Source: JBJXFE01 sp046153875
GTDB lineage: Bacteria; Planctomycetota; Phycisphaerae; Phycisphaerales; UBA1924
Assembly: GCA_046153875.1 (NCBI GenBank)
Contig: JBJXFE010000016.1
Location: forward strand, 7,396-71,395
Direction: 5' to 3'
DNA length: 64,000 bases
This document shows, piece after piece, positions 1-12,062 of the stretch. The position numbers and the translations under genes are program-made. Under the pieces are notes generated by a model. That model was not told where the DNA came from and ran no database searches. It saw only the letters and a program-made list of their open reading frames with translations. Position 1 is the first letter of the stretch. Every line of letters starts with the position of its first letter.

Positions 1-501
1 GGCCACGGGCGAGAGTGTGACGAAGTCGGGCGTGATGCCGACTTCCTCGTACATCGTGAGCCGCTCCATGATCCGCTCGCGGGTGATCGCGAAGATCCCC
101 ACTTCCACCTCGGGCGAATCCGGGCTGGCGAACGTCTGGTAGTCCCACTCCACGTCGTCGATCGGGAAGGGGATCTGCTGCACGGCCTCGAACTTCACGA
201 TGTCCGGAACTTTCTTGGGCTCGACCGGGGGGAGCTTGGCGAAGCGGGCGAAGGCCGAGTGGCCCGGGACGGACATGGCCACGGTCGCGCCGGTGAGGTC
301 CGCCTGGTTGACCAGTTCGCCCATCGCGACGCGCAGCGCATCGCTCTGGTCGAGGTCGGGCGTGGAGAGCACCTTCTTGTGCGGGATGACGAGGAACTCG
401 GCGAGCGTCGGGCCGCCCGACCCCGTCCCGGCCTCGAGCTTCACCGCCTTGATGGCGCCGGCCCCGACCTCGATGCCCCAGCTCACGTTCGATGACGGCA
501 T
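1..501 (-). CDS. pilM: Type IV pilus assembly protein PilM, N-terminal part (gene runs off the left edge)
   Basis: The minus strand reads from an ATG at 501 to the window edge without a stop, giving 167 residues. It begins MPSSNVSWGIEVGAGAIKAV, the actin-fold phosphate-1 signature (G-I-E-x-G) that starts PilM proteins. It continues with a conserved block containing FEAVQQIPFPIDDVEWDYQ, also typical of PilM. PilM is a cytoplasmic FtsA-like ATPase that binds the PilN tail and links the inner-membrane platform of type IV pili or type II secretion to the cytoplasm. The C-terminal half and any pilN/pilO partners lie outside the window. No Shine-Dalgarno sequence is evident before the ATG. Identification is by motif memory, not by search. 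Confidence 0.85.
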   Translation of the reverse strand, partial: MPSSNVSWGIEVGAGAIKAVKLEAGTGSGGPTLAEFLVIPHKKVLSTPDLDQSDALRVAMGELVNQADLTGATVAMSVPGHSAFARFAKLPPVEPKKVPDIVKFEAVQQIPFPIDDVEWDYQTFASPDSPEVEVGIFAITRERIMERLTMYEEVGITPDFVTLSPVA

Positions 502-871
502 ATACAACCTCAACTTCCGGCGGCGTGCCCGGCTTCGCGTCTGCGTCTGCTCGTGGCACAGGCGTCCCGCCGGTGCCTACCCCGCCTTGTTCCGTCCCGA
601 TCTCCAACAACGCGGTCAACCCGTGCCACCCACACGCGGCCGCGCCACCCGCCCCCAAAAATGGCCGCGGATGGTACACGGAACCCGACGAACCGTCAGC
701 CCCCGGTACGAAGCCTACCGGCCGGGGTTGCGGACCGCACCCCCCGGACCCGAACCCGTTACAACCGCGTTACAGGCAACGAGCCGCCGACCCGGCTGCC
801 TCTCGGCAGCAGGTCGGCGGCGCGTGCCGGTTCCGTTGGTGAGTGCAGGAACGAGGCGATGGTCGACCGAC
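502..871. other. Intergenic region between dockerin gene and pilM
   Basis: These 370 bp hold no convincing gene. They contain a strong two-part hairpin at 783-821, listed separately, and presumably the pilM promoter. On the minus strand a direct repeat TGTAACG occurs twice near 765-780 and could be a protein-binding site, but nothing identifies it. Confidence 0.5.
783..821 (-). terminator. Strong hairpin 3' of the dockerin gene, terminator-like
   Basis: Outer arms GCCGCCGACC (783-792) and GGTCGGCGGC (812-821) are perfectly complementary. They enclose a second perfect stem, GCTGCC (795-800) with GGCAGC (805-810). It lies about 50 bases past the stop codon at 872 in the direction of minus-strand transcription. 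There is no U-run, so it may be an mRNA-protecting 3' hairpin rather than a simple intrinsic terminator. Confidence 0.55.
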
Positions 872-2440
872 CTAGGGGCAACCGAGGACAAACTGACCCT
901 GGAAGCACCCGAAGTCGGCCACGGTGAGAATCCCGTCACCGTTGCAGTCCGCGTAGGCTCCGAGATCGAACGAGACCAGGAACTCCTTCTGGTTCGACGT
1001 CGATCCGCAGTTCACCGCCGCCGTATCCGACGCCCGCAGCCGGAGCGTGTACGCGCAGCGGGGCAACCCCGCGGTGTTCCAGTTGAAAAGCAGCGCATTG
1101 TTCACGTTGGCCGCGCCCTGGGCCAGGAACGTCCAGCCAGCCGCGCCCTGGGTCGTGTACTCGAGCACCCAGCCGCCCAGGTGTGCGTCGTTCACGGTCC
1201 CGGTCACCGCGATCACCCCGCAGCGCCTGGTGCAACTCGCCGGCGCCGTGATCTGTGCGACCGGCTTGGTGTTGTCCACCGCCACAGAGCGCACCACGGT
1301 CGCCGTGTTCCCGCACTGGTCGTTCCCCTTCACCTCGATCAGGTAGTTGCCGTCGACCACCGCCGCGCCGCCCGCGCCCGTGTTCCAGGTCGCGAACGGG
1401 TCGTTCGAGATCCACGCCGCGTACGAAGGGAAGAGCGGGTCCACCGGCTGGTAGGCCCCGCCGATCGCGGGCTTGTACTTCACCGTGAACGTGCCCGGGC
1501 ACATATCCCAGACGGTTCCGTCGATGCACACGCTCCCGCCCACGAGCGACCCCTCCGGCGGCGTGCGCACGCTCCCCGCGCCGAGCGAGAACGATTTGTC
1601 CACGTACACCACCGTCGTGTCCGTGCTCGTCAGCCCGCACTCGTTGATGACGGTCAGACGCAAGTAGTAGAACCCGTCCGTGATGCCCGCGGGCGCGGTG
1701 TTCCACGTATACAGCGCCCCCGCCGCGCACACCGGCGTGGTGAACGTTCCGACCTGGGTCCACGCCGCGCCCGGCGCTGCGTCCACCCGCTGGTACTCGA
1801 GTTTGTCAGAGCCGTACACGCCGTCGCTGTCGCACGCGAGCCCGGTGACCGGGACGTTCCCGCAGACGCACGCGCCGTAGGCGGGCGCGTTGATCTGCGC
1901 CGTCGGCGCCGTGTCATCCTCGTTGAACGCCAGGTCGTCGATCGCCTCGAACGTGGACTGCGCGCCCGTGATCTCGATCCGCCTCAGGTTCCCCAGCGGC
2001 GCGCTCACGCGGACAAACCGGTGGACGCCCGGCCCCGGCGCCTGCGGCGGGCCCAGCACGATCACCTGCGGCGCGCCGATGATCCCGGCGCCCGCCGGTG
2101 TGCTGTAGGCGCTCACGCTGTAGTTGCCGGCATCGGTGCCGAGCATGAACGTCACCTCGCTCTGCAGATCGTCGAACACCATCCGCAGCGCGTCGATGCT
2201 CGCGCCCCCGCCGTCCGGATCGATCCGGATGCACTTGGTCCCCGACGACGTGCCCCCGGCGATGTTCGCGAGGATCCGCATCGTGCTTCCGGGAAACGTC
2301 GAGAACGTCACCCCGTCGTACTGGCTGGTCACCGCCGCGCCCGCCGCGAGGTTCTCAAAGTCAACCCTGGTGCACTGCGCGGCCGCAGCGGACGCCAGCG
2401 ACGCCGAAAGCACCAACGCCCACAGACCGGTTCGTGTCAT
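872..2440 (-). CDS. Exported protein with GC-type dockerin C-terminus
   Basis: This 522-residue protein has an N-terminal signal peptide (hydrophobic stretch ending in ASAAAAQ). The first ~170 residues look like a beta-sandwich. Three or so Ig-like segments with paired cysteines follow (around GACVCGNVPV and TRRCGVIAVTGTV). It ends with a single ADCNGDGILTVADFGCFQ...GCP motif. That motif follows the calcium-loop spacing of dockerin F-hands (D-x-N-x-D and a later D) and is shared with four other proteins in this window. It is probably displayed on the cell surface or bound to another exported protein; the binding partner is not visible. A good Shine-Dalgarno (AAGGAG, 8 nt before the ATG) supports the start. 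A 7-bp hairpin at 2487-2503 lies in the presumed leader. Enzymatic function is not recognised. Confidence 0.85.
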   Translation of the reverse strand: MTRTGLWALVLSASLASAAAAQCTRVDFENLAAGAAVTSQYDGVTFSTFPGSTMRILANIAGGTSSGTKCIRIDPDGGGASIDALRMVFDDLQSEVTFMLGTDAGNYSVSAYSTPAGAGIIGAPQVIVLGPPQAPGPGVHRFVRVSAPLGNLRRIEITGAQSTFEAIDDLAFNEDDTAPTAQINAPAYGACVCGNVPVTGLACDSDGVYGSDKLEYQRVDAAPGAAWTQVGTFTTPVCAAGALYTWNTAPAGITDGFYYLRLTVINECGLTSTDTTVVYVDKSFSLGAGSVRTPPEGSLVGGSVCIDGTVWDMCPGTFTVKYKPAIGGAYQPVDPLFPSYAAWISNDPFATWNTGAGGAAVVDGNYLIEVKGNDQCGNTATVVRSVAVDNTKPVAQITAPASCTRRCGVIAVTGTVNDAHLGGWVLEYTTQGAAGWTFLAQGAANVNNALLFNWNTAGLPRCAYTLRLRASDTAAVNCGSTSNQKEFLVSFDLGAYADCNGDGILTVADFGCFQGQFVLGCP

Positions 2441-2608
2441 GGCTCGTGCTCCTTAGAGGTCCGCTCCGGGTGCGCACCGCAGGCGTCCCGGCTCACAGCC
2501 GGGCCCGTGTACGCCGCGTGTTCTCCCCCTTGCGTGATCCCGAGGGAAGGCGACAATGGGCGCGCGGGTCCGACACGATTCCGGCGCTTCCGCGGCGCGG
2601 GGTACGGC

Positions 2609-3224
2609 ATGCTCCCGGAAAAGATGGTGGTAACACAGACGAGCAACGGCACGCGCGCCCGCGGCGCGGCGGGCCCGAAGACCCTCTCCCCGACGGTCTA
2701 CGCCGAGCTCCGCGACCTGGCCACCGCTTACCTCCGGCGCGAACGCCCGGGGCACACCCTGCAGGCGACGGCCCTGGTCCACGAGGCCTACCTCAAGATG
2801 ATGAAGCAGCCCGGCTTCTCCTCGAGGGACCGCACCAGCGTCGTCGCGATGGCCGCCGCCGCTATTCGACGCATCCTCGTTGACCACGCCCGGACTCGCG
2901 GCCGGCAGAAACGCGGCGGCGAACGCGGGCGCGTGCCCTTGGTGGAGAGCGCCGCCGTCCGCAACGCGCCGGCGCTCGACCTGCTGGACCTCGACGCGGC
3001 CCTCGATCACCTCGCCGAACAATCCCCCGAGCGGGCCCGGATCGTCGAGATGCGTTTCTTCGGTGGGATGAGCGCGGCGGAGATCGGATGCGCCCTCAAC
3101 GTCTCGAGCCGCACCGTGGAGCGCGACTGGCGCTACGCGCGGGCCTGGCTGTACCGCGAACTCGGGTTGGCGGGCGTGGACGATCGGCGTGCCGGCGCGC
3201 CCGACGCCCGCGACGGAGAACCGC

Positions 3225-3235
<11 letters not shown>
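2609..3235 (+). CDS. ECF-type RNA polymerase sigma factor (planctomycete type)
   Basis: This 208-residue protein has sigma-2-like text (YAELRDLATAYLRRERPGHT, then LQATALVHEAYLKMM) and a sigma-4 helix-turn-helix near the C-terminus (MSAAEIGCALNVSSRTVERDW). This is the layout of the ECF-like factors common in planctomycetes. It should recruit RNA polymerase to a small regulon. The open frame extends far upstream, but that sequence is antisense to the dockerin gene, so I start at ATG 2609; ATG 2624 is an alternative. Its 3' end overlaps a transmembrane Ser/Thr kinase. This gene order is frequent in planctomycetes, where such kinases are thought to act on the sigma factor; that link is inferred here. 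Confidence 0.9.
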
Positions 3236-5741
<2,506 letters not shown>

Positions 5742-5787
5742 ACCGCGCCGCTGCCGCCAAGCCGTAGCGGCATGCGCGACGGAACGG

Positions 5788-7242
5788 CTACGGGCACCCG
5801 AGCACGAACTTGCCCTGGAAGCACCCAAAGTCTGACACGGTCAGGGTGCCGCTCGTGTTGCAGTCCGCGTACGGGTCGCCCAGAGCGAACCTCGACTGGA
5901 AACACCCGAAGTCCGCGACGGTCAGCGTGCCGCCCTGGTTGCAATCCGGGTAGCACGGCGCACAGCCGATCCATCGCGCGATGGAGCCCGAAGCGACAGT
6001 CCCGCCCACGGACCCGAACGACCCGCCGACGAGGAGCGTCGGCACTGCACCGAGGTGCTCGACGGCCAGGCTCCGCACAGCTCCGTTCACTCCGCCGCCC
6101 ACGGCGCTCCATCCCGCGCCGCCCCATCGGGCGAACGACGACCCGCCGCCGACAACGTTGAATGAACCGCCTGCGTAGAGCGCCGTGCCGTTGCCGTCAT
6201 CGAAGCCCATCAGCGCCAGCACCGGCCCGCTGAAGTCGGGTCCCAGCGTCGTCCACGCGGAACCGTTCCAGCGTTTGACGCGGCCGTACGCGGGGCTCCC
6301 GCCGCCCATGTGCCCGATCGCGGCGTACAGGGCCGGGCCCGCGCCGTCGTCGAACGCCGCGAGGTCGTTCACGACCTCGTTGCGAGCAAGCCCTCCCCCG
6401 ACCGCGGACCACGTCCGCCCGTTCCAGCGCGCGACGTTGAATGTCATCACGCCGCCCATCCGGTCAAAGCCGCCGCCCGCGTACAACGACGCGCCGGCAT
6501 CGACATCCGCAGCCACCAGCGCGGTCACCTGCCCGCTCTCTCCGCCGAAGGCCCCACTGATACCCCCTGCCAGGTTGCTCCAGGCGGCGCCATTCCAGCG
6601 TGCGACTCCGCCCGCGGGTGAAGAGGGCAGCGGGCCCATCTTCGACAGCCGCGCGAAGTACCCGCCGATGAACAATGCGGGGCCTGTTCCATCGTCGAAT
6701 GCCGCCAGGGCAAAGACCGTCCCCTGGCAATCGGTCGAGTCGCACCACACGCCGCCACCGACGGTTTCCCACGCGGTCCCGGTCCACGCGGCCAAACCGC
6801 TGATGGGATTGCGCGGCCCCCACGACGCGATCGACCCGCCAGCGAACAGGACCGGACCCTGACCCAGGTCCACTTCACCGAGCGCGGCTACATAGGAGTT
6901 TCCCCCCCCCGACCAGTTCTGAAACTGAAAGCCCTGACCCAGCGCCGACCAGCCCCCAGCCGTCCGCAGCGCGACCCGGTTCGTAGGAACCGAGCCGGCT
7001 TGCGTGAAGCTGCCTCCGATCGCGAAGTTCGGAGTTCCAGGCGCGCCGACCGGCTCGACCGCTCGCACAAGGCCGTTCATCCCGCCCGTCATGAACTCCG
7101 TGGACCAGTGCGGCGTGCAGGACTGGGCCCGCAGCGTTGGCGCGGCCGTGAGCAACCCAATGCCCGCGCATGACACCGCGACCGGAAACGCGGCGCGAAT
7201 CTTCGACATCGCTTGGCGACAGCAATCGAGCGCGCGAGGCAT
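5788..7242 (-). CDS. Exported beta-propeller-like protein with two GC-type dockerin repeats
   Basis: This 484-residue protein has a long positively charged N-region and a signal peptide ending LRAQ. About seven repeats follow, with the recurring signature RWNGxxWSxxGGG and LYAGGxF, suggesting a kelch-like or other beta-propeller fold. The C-terminus carries two tandem dockerin-like repeats (CYPDCNQGG... and YADCNTSGTLTVSDFGCFQ) and ends VLGCP. Start 7242 is supported by AGGAG 7 nt upstream and by a promoter with perfect TTGACA at 7278-7305. The 3' end is convergent with the kinase gene, 46 bp apart. Catalytic function is not recognised; surface display or adhesion is the likely role. Confidence 0.85.
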   Translation of the reverse strand: MPRALDCCRQAMSKIRAAFPVAVSCAGIGLLTAAPTLRAQSCTPHWSTEFMTGGMNGLVRAVEPVGAPGTPNFAIGGSFTQAGSVPTNRVALRTAGGWSALGQGFQFQNWSGGGNSYVAALGEVDLGQGPVLFAGGSIASWGPRNPISGLAAWTGTAWETVGGGVWCDSTDCQGTVFALAAFDDGTGPALFIGGYFARLSKMGPLPSSPAGGVARWNGAAWSNLAGGISGAFGGESGQVTALVAADVDAGASLYAGGGFDRMGGVMTFNVARWNGRTWSAVGGGLARNEVVNDLAAFDDGAGPALYAAIGHMGGGSPAYGRVKRWNGSAWTTLGPDFSGPVLALMGFDDGNGTALYAGGSFNVVGGGSSFARWGGAGWSAVGGGVNGAVRSLAVEHLGAVPTLLVGGSFGSVGGTVASGSIARWIGCAPCYPDCNQGGTLTVADFGCFQSRFALGDPYADCNTSGTLTVSDFGCFQGKFVLGCP

Positions 7243-7277
7243 CAGGAAGCTCCTCTCGCGTCCCTCGGAGTCAACTC

Positions 7278-7305
7278 AATCTAATCGATGCCGCCCGGTT
7301 GTCAA
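7278..7305 (-). promoter_or_regulatory. Sigma-70-like promoter of the 5788-7242 dockerin gene
   Basis: The minus strand shows TTGACA (7305-7300), a 16-nt spacer and TAGATT (7283-7278). This puts the start of transcription about 30 nt before the ATG at 7242, with the Shine-Dalgarno in the leader. Confidence 0.65.
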
Positions 7306-7364
7306 TCGCGGACGTCGGATTCGGCCCGCCCCGCCGCCATTGGCCAAGCTGGCGCGCTGCGGGG

Positions 7365-10166
7365 TTAGCCGCGCGACGGGACTTCGCCGGAACCCGCGCC
7401 GGAAGTCGGCTCCACATCGAACGGTGCCTCGTCATCAGCGCCCAATGAGCGCTGGACGACGGCTGGATCGCTCGCCTCACCCAGCGAGACCGACGGAGCA
7501 TCGCCGCCTTCTCCCACGGCATCCACGTGCCCGTTAGTACCCGCACCGTTCTGGCCGCCCGCGAACAGCGGCGCCCGCACCTTCTCCATCGCCTCGGCGT
7601 CCAGCGCCGCCTGCTTCTTCATCGCCTCCCACTCTTCGATGGTGATCTGCACGTCGCGGGCCAGCGAGCCCTTGTGCTCCCCGAGGATCCCCGCGATCCC
7701 CATCAGGTCGATCAGCCGGCTCGCCCGCGTATACCCGATCGCCAGCCGACGCTGCAGCAGCGACACGCTCCCGCGCTCCGTCTCCAGAACCACCTCGACC
7801 GCGCGGTTGAACAGCGGGTCCTCCTGCGCGGCCGACAGCGACGCCGACGAGTTGTTCTCGCTCTCGACGAGCCGCTCGTCGTCGGGCGTCAGGGCCCGCA
7901 GTTGCATGAGCTGCCGCTCGAAGCTGGGGCGAGCGACCTCGCGCATGAAGCGGACCACGCGCCGGATTTCCTGATCGTCCACCAGCGTGCCCTGCGCCCG
8001 CACAAGCTTGCTGGTCCGCGGCGACAGGTACAGCATGTCCCCCTGGCCCAGCAGCAGTTCCCCGCCCTTCTGGTCCAGCACGATCCGGCTGTCCATGCCC
8101 GAAGCGACCTTGAAACACACCCGCGACGGCATGTTGCTCTTGATGAGGCCCGTGACCACGTTCGCCTGCGGGCGCTGCGTGGCGAGGATGAGATGGATGC
8201 CGACGGCGCGGGCCTTCTGAGCGATGCGGATGATCGCCCCCTCGACCTCCTTGACCGTCATCATCAGGTCGGCCAGCTCGTCGATGATGAACACCATGTA
8301 CGGCAGCTTCCGGGGGATCCGCGCCTCCTCCTCCGGCGACTGCGGGTTGAACCGCGACTTGAGCTCCTCCCAGTCCAGCAGGTTGTACGCCGCGATGTCG
8401 CGGCAACCCGCCTCGGCGAGCAGCTCGTACCGCTCGTCCATCTTGGTCGTGGCCCACTCGAGGATGGCCGCGGCCTTGGCGTTTTCCGTCACCACCGGGC
8501 ACATCAGGTGCGGGATGTCCTTGAACTGGCTCAGCTCCACCATCTTGGGATCCACCAGCACCAGCTTCAGCTCGCTCGGCTTCCTCGTGTAGAGGAACCC
8601 CATGATGATCGTGTTGATGCACACGCTCTTGCCGCTGCCGGTGGTCCCGGCGATGAGCGTGTGCGGCATCTGGGCGAGGTCCACGATCAGCGGCTCGCCC
8701 GAGGCGTCCTTGCCCAGAAACATCGGCAGCTTCATCGAGCCGAACAGCTCGCTCTTGCCCATGAGTTCCTTGAGGCGGACCTTCTCCTTCGTGCTGTTGG
8801 GCACTTCGATGCCGACCGTGTCGCGCCCCTGCATGTTGGGCACGATGCGGATGTTCACGGCCTTGAGGGCCCGGGCGATGTCGCTGTCCACGGCCGTCAC
8901 CTGGGCGACTTTGGTTCCGGGGGCAAGGCGCACCTCGTACAGCGTGATGACGGGGCCGGATTCGATCCCCACGACCTCGCCGTCGATGCGGTACTGCTTG
9001 AGCGCCGATTCCAGCGCCGTGGCCTGGTCGCGGACGTACTGCTCGAGTTTCTCGGAGAAGTTGGCCTCCGGGTCCTCCAGCAGGTCCAGCCCCGGGAACC
9101 TGTACCCGGGCAGGTCGGCCACGGCCTGGAGGTCGCGCAGGTCGTCCTCGGTGGCGATCTTGCGGGTCTGATGACCGAACGCGATGGGCAGCCTGGCGAT
9201 CTTCTCGCGCAGGGCGTCCGGGTCGAAGACCTGCGGCGCGCCGGGGGCGTCGTTCTCGGGCGACGCCGCGTCGGCGATCGCCGTGGGCTGAGGTTCGGGC
9301 TCCGTGGCGAACTCTTCCGGTTCGTCCATCGCCGGCTCGGGCACCACCCGCACGCGGCTCTTCTTCAGCCGCTCGGCACCGCGCGGCTCAGCGCCCGCTG
9401 CGTTCTCCTCCTCGACGACGCGGACACGTGCCGAGTTCTTGCGCGTGCGTTCGATCTCCGGGTCATCATCCACGTCGTTGAGGCGGACGCGCACCGGCTC
9501 ACGCCCACGGACCAGCGGGGCGAGCCCGGCCACAAGCGCCCCGCCCACGCGGGCGGCGCCGAACGCCGTCGACCCGACGGTCGCCCCGGCCTTCTGGGCC
9601 GCGGGCCAGCCGTAGCCCATGAGCCAGGCCGGTCCGGCGAGCACCCACTTGTCGAAGGCGACGACGGCGCCGACTCCCGCGACGAGCGCGAGCCAGACGA
9701 GAGCGCCGAGCGTGCCGAAGCGGGCCGACAGCTCCTCGGCCGCGAACCGTCCGACGAGCCCGCCGGCCAGGTCCGCCATCGCGCCCGAGGTCGGCAGCAG
9801 CAGCGCCTGCACGGCCCCCATGGCGGAGGCGAGCATGAGCACGCCGACGAGCCGCACCGCCGCCGCCCGGACCCTGACGCCGCCCAGCGCCGCGCCGACC
9901 CCGGCCGCCAGGCACAGGACGATGATCCACGCGCCCCATCCGAGAAGCTTGATGGCGTGGTAGGCGACCCAGGCCCCGACCGGACCGCACCAGTTGCTCA
10001 CCGGGTCGTTGGCGGGCCAGACGACGTGGGTCGGCGGGTCGGCCCGATCAAAGCTGACCAGGCTCGCCGCCAGGAACGCCCACGCGGCGACCAGGCCCAG
10101 CGCCGCCGCGAGGCGCCACGCCGGCGCGTTCCCTTCTCCCTCTTTGTGATGCGCAGATTTCGCCAT
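7365..10166 (-). CDS. ftsK: DNA translocase FtsK/SpoIIIE
   Basis: This 933-residue protein begins with about four membrane helices (roughly residues 15-180), the septal anchor. A variable charged linker (about 200-310) follows, then the alpha/beta motor. The motor shows Walker A GTTGSGKS near residue 505 and Walker B (MVFIIDELADLMM). The last part is the winged-helix gamma domain (SLLQRRLAIGYTRASRLID), which reads polar KOPS sites. FtsK pumps chromosomal DNA through the closing septum and helps resolve dimers. In planctomycetes it is notable because division generally proceeds without FtsZ. A Glu/Ala/Pro-rich tail follows gamma. The gene stands alone. A -10-like ATAACT lies 8 nt before the ATG. 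Confidence 0.95.
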   Translation of the reverse strand: MAKSAHHKEGEGNAPAWRLAAALGLVAAWAFLAASLVSFDRADPPTHVVWPANDPVSNWCGPVGAWVAYHAIKLLGWGAWIIVLCLAAGVGAALGGVRVRAAAVRLVGVLMLASAMGAVQALLLPTSGAMADLAGGLVGRFAAEELSARFGTLGALVWLALVAGVGAVVAFDKWVLAGPAWLMGYGWPAAQKAGATVGSTAFGAARVGGALVAGLAPLVRGREPVRVRLNDVDDDPEIERTRKNSARVRVVEEENAAGAEPRGAERLKKSRVRVVPEPAMDEPEEFATEPEPQPTAIADAASPENDAPGAPQVFDPDALREKIARLPIAFGHQTRKIATEDDLRDLQAVADLPGYRFPGLDLLEDPEANFSEKLEQYVRDQATALESALKQYRIDGEVVGIESGPVITLYEVRLAPGTKVAQVTAVDSDIARALKAVNIRIVPNMQGRDTVGIEVPNSTKEKVRLKELMGKSELFGSMKLPMFLGKDASGEPLIVDLAQMPHTLIAGTTGSGKSVCINTIIMGFLYTRKPSELKLVLVDPKMVELSQFKDIPHLMCPVVTENAKAAAILEWATTKMDERYELLAEAGCRDIAAYNLLDWEELKSRFNPQSPEEEARIPRKLPYMVFIIDELADLMMTVKEVEGAIIRIAQKARAVGIHLILATQRPQANVVTGLIKSNMPSRVCFKVASGMDSRIVLDQKGGELLLGQGDMLYLSPRTSKLVRAQGTLVDDQEIRRVVRFMREVARPSFERQLMQLRALTPDDERLVESENNSSASLSAAQEDPLFNRAVEVVLETERGSVSLLQRRLAIGYTRASRLIDLMGIAGILGEHKGSLARDVQITIEEWEAMKKQAALDAEAMEKVRAPLFAGGQNGAGTNGHVDAVGEGGDAPSVSLGEASDPAVVQRSLGADDEAPFDVEPTSGAGSGEVPSRG

Positions 10167-10243
10167 ATCGCCAGAGTTATCGGCTCAACGCCGCGAATCG
10201 ACACACCGAACCGCGGGTGGTCCCCCGCGCTGGGCCCTCGGGC

Positions 10244-11998
10244 TCACGCGGGGCGCGCGATGCGCGGCGGTTGCGCCCCTGTTCGGGGTTGTTCGGGTTC
10301 GCCAGCCTCGGCTTCCGCGTTCGTGATCTTGCCGTTGATCAGGCGGGTCAGCCGCAGGGGGTTGGATTCCCAGAGCTCCTGCGGCAGCATCCCTTCCGGA
10401 GCGTTCTGGTAGCAGACCGGTCGGCACCAGCGATGGACCGCGTGCGATCCGACCGCTGTGGCGTGCGGCTGGTTCGTGGCCGGATACGGCCCGCCGTGGA
10501 CCATCGAGGGGCAGACTTCGACGCCGGTGGGCACGCCGTTGTAGATGAGCCGCCCGACTCGCTGCTCGAGCACCCGGTGGAGGCGTGTGGCCGCGACGGT
10601 GTCGACGTCGGTGGCCCAGATCGTTCCGGTGAGGCTGCCGTGGATGGCCGCGGCGGCCTGCACGAGCTGGTCCTCGCTGTCACAGACGACCGCGATCGCC
10701 GCAGGCCCGAAGACCTCGTCGTGGAGGGTCGCCGAGCGCATGAAGACCTCGAAGGTGGTCCGCCAGAGCACGGGGGTGCAGCGGATCGCCTCGCCGGGTT
10801 GGGGCGCGACCGATTTGTCGGCGGGCGGTGCGATCGGTGCCCCGCCCCGGACCTCGACGCCGGCGACGCGCCCGACTTCGCCCGCACGGCGGGCGAAGTT
10901 GTTGCGCACGCGCTGGTTGAGCATGGTCTGGGGCACGGCCACGTCGAGCGACTCGCCCATCGAGCGGACGATCGCTTCCATGCCGCCCGAGCGCAGGCCG
11001 AAGATCAGCCCCGGGCAGGTACACATCTGCCCGTTGGAGTTGGTGAGCGACGCGACAATCCGCTCGGCGATGGTGACGGCCTGGGTCGTACCCGCGTCGG
11101 CCAGGATGAACACCGGGTTGACGCTGCCCATCTCGGCGAAGACACGGATGGGGTCGGGGCGTGCCGCGGCGAGTCGCGCCAGGGCCATGCCGCCGTGGAA
11201 CGAGCCCGTGAAGCCGACCGCGCGGATCGCGGGGTGCTGGACGAGTTGCTCGCCGATGGCGGCCTCGCGCGCCGATCCGATGGCGCCGCTCTGGAGATAG
11301 GAGAAGGTCCCGGGGTGGAAGGAGAGCGCCGCCAGCGCCCGCGTGACCGCGTGAGCCACGAGCTCACCGGTGCCCGGGTGCCCGGGATGGCCCTTGACGA
11401 CAACCGGGCAACCGGCGGCGAGCGCCGATGCCGTATCGCCCCCGGCGGCGCTGTAGGCGAGCGGGAAGTTGCCCGCGCCGAAGACCGCGATGGGGCCGAG
11501 CGGGCGCAGCATCCGCCGCAGGTCGGGCTTCGGCGCGGGGCGGCGGCTCGGCTGTGCGGTATCGATCGACGCGTGGACCCACGTTCCGTCCCGCACGACT
11601 TCGGCGAACATCCGCAGCGTGTGGACCGTGCGGTCGCGCTCGGAAACGAGGCGCGCCGGACCCAGCCCCGTCTCGTCCGTGGCGGCCCCGATCAGGGCGT
11701 CGCCGAGCGCGACGATCTGGTCGGCGATACCGTCGAGGAGGGCGGCTCGCTCGGCGTTGGACCGATCGCCCATCGCGTGGAACGCCTGCCACGCCTGCCA
11801 GCAGGCTTTGTCCACGTCCTCGTTTGTCGCCGGCACGAAAGGTGTGGCAAGTTCACGCCCCGAAGCGGGGTCGATCCCGCGGTAGACCGAGCCGGGCTCG
11901 ACCGTCCGCGGTTCCGGGGTGGGCGCACCGGCGACCAGTGATCGGCCCGTCAGGGCGATCGGGGGGACTTCCGGGCGATCCGTCGCCGCGTCATTCAT
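10244..11998 (-). CDS. Aldehyde dehydrogenase (ketoglutarate-semialdehyde dehydrogenase-like)
   Basis: This 584-residue NAD(P)-dependent aldehyde dehydrogenase shows the catalytic Cys in NSNGQMCTCPG (about residue 325) and the general base Glu in FAEMGSVNPVF (about 290). The N-terminal ATNEDVDKACWQAWQAF and the QMCTCPG active site resemble 2,5-dioxovalerate (alpha-ketoglutarate semialdehyde) dehydrogenases, which finish oxidative pentose, hexuronate or hydroxyproline breakdown. Substrate is inferred by resemblance only. I take ATG 11998 (MNDAATDRPE), with AGGTGG just upstream; a longer frame to 12229 is antisense to comM. The gene is divergent from comM with 64 bp between starts. No sugar-catabolism neighbours are present. 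Confidence 0.85.
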   Translation of the reverse strand: MNDAATDRPEVPPIALTGRSLVAGAPTPEPRTVEPGSVYRGIDPASGRELATPFVPATNEDVDKACWQAWQAFHAMGDRSNAERAALLDGIADQIVALGDALIGAATDETGLGPARLVSERDRTVHTLRMFAEVVRDGTWVHASIDTAQPSRRPAPKPDLRRMLRPLGPIAVFGAGNFPLAYSAAGGDTASALAAGCPVVVKGHPGHPGTGELVAHAVTRALAALSFHPGTFSYLQSGAIGSAREAAIGEQLVQHPAIRAVGFTGSFHGGMALARLAAARPDPIRVFAEMGSVNPVFILADAGTTQAVTIAERIVASLTNSNGQMCTCPGLIFGLRSGGMEAIVRSMGESLDVAVPQTMLNQRVRNNFARRAGEVGRVAGVEVRGGAPIAPPADKSVAPQPGEAIRCTPVLWRTTFEVFMRSATLHDEVFGPAAIAVVCDSEDQLVQAAAAIHGSLTGTIWATDVDTVAATRLHRVLEQRVGRLIYNGVPTGVEVCPSMVHGGPYPATNQPHATAVGSHAVHRWCRPVCYQNAPEGMLPQELWESNPLRLTRLINGKITNAEAEAGEPEQPRTGAQPPRIARPA

Positions 11999-12050
11999 GG
12001 GTCCACCTGGGCGGCCCGGCTCGTCGGGTGCGGTGCTGCGCCCCGTTCGG

Positions 12051-12056
12051 TATCCT
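12051..12056 (+). promoter_or_regulatory. Candidate -10 box of comM (leaderless)
   Basis: TATCCT is followed by 6 nt and then the GTG start at 12063, placing the transcription start at or beside the start codon. Confidence 0.4.
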
Positions 12057-12062
12057 GCCGGA

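Noticed and set aside
200..2608. Long plus-strand open frame continuous with the sigma factor
   Set aside because: It is antisense to the dockerin gene, rich in Arg/Pro and without domain similarity; only the part from 2609 is a real gene.
5742..5787. Terminator between the kinase and dockerin genes
   Set aside because: Only a 6-bp GCCGCT/AGCGGC stem with a long loop and no T-run; too weak to call.
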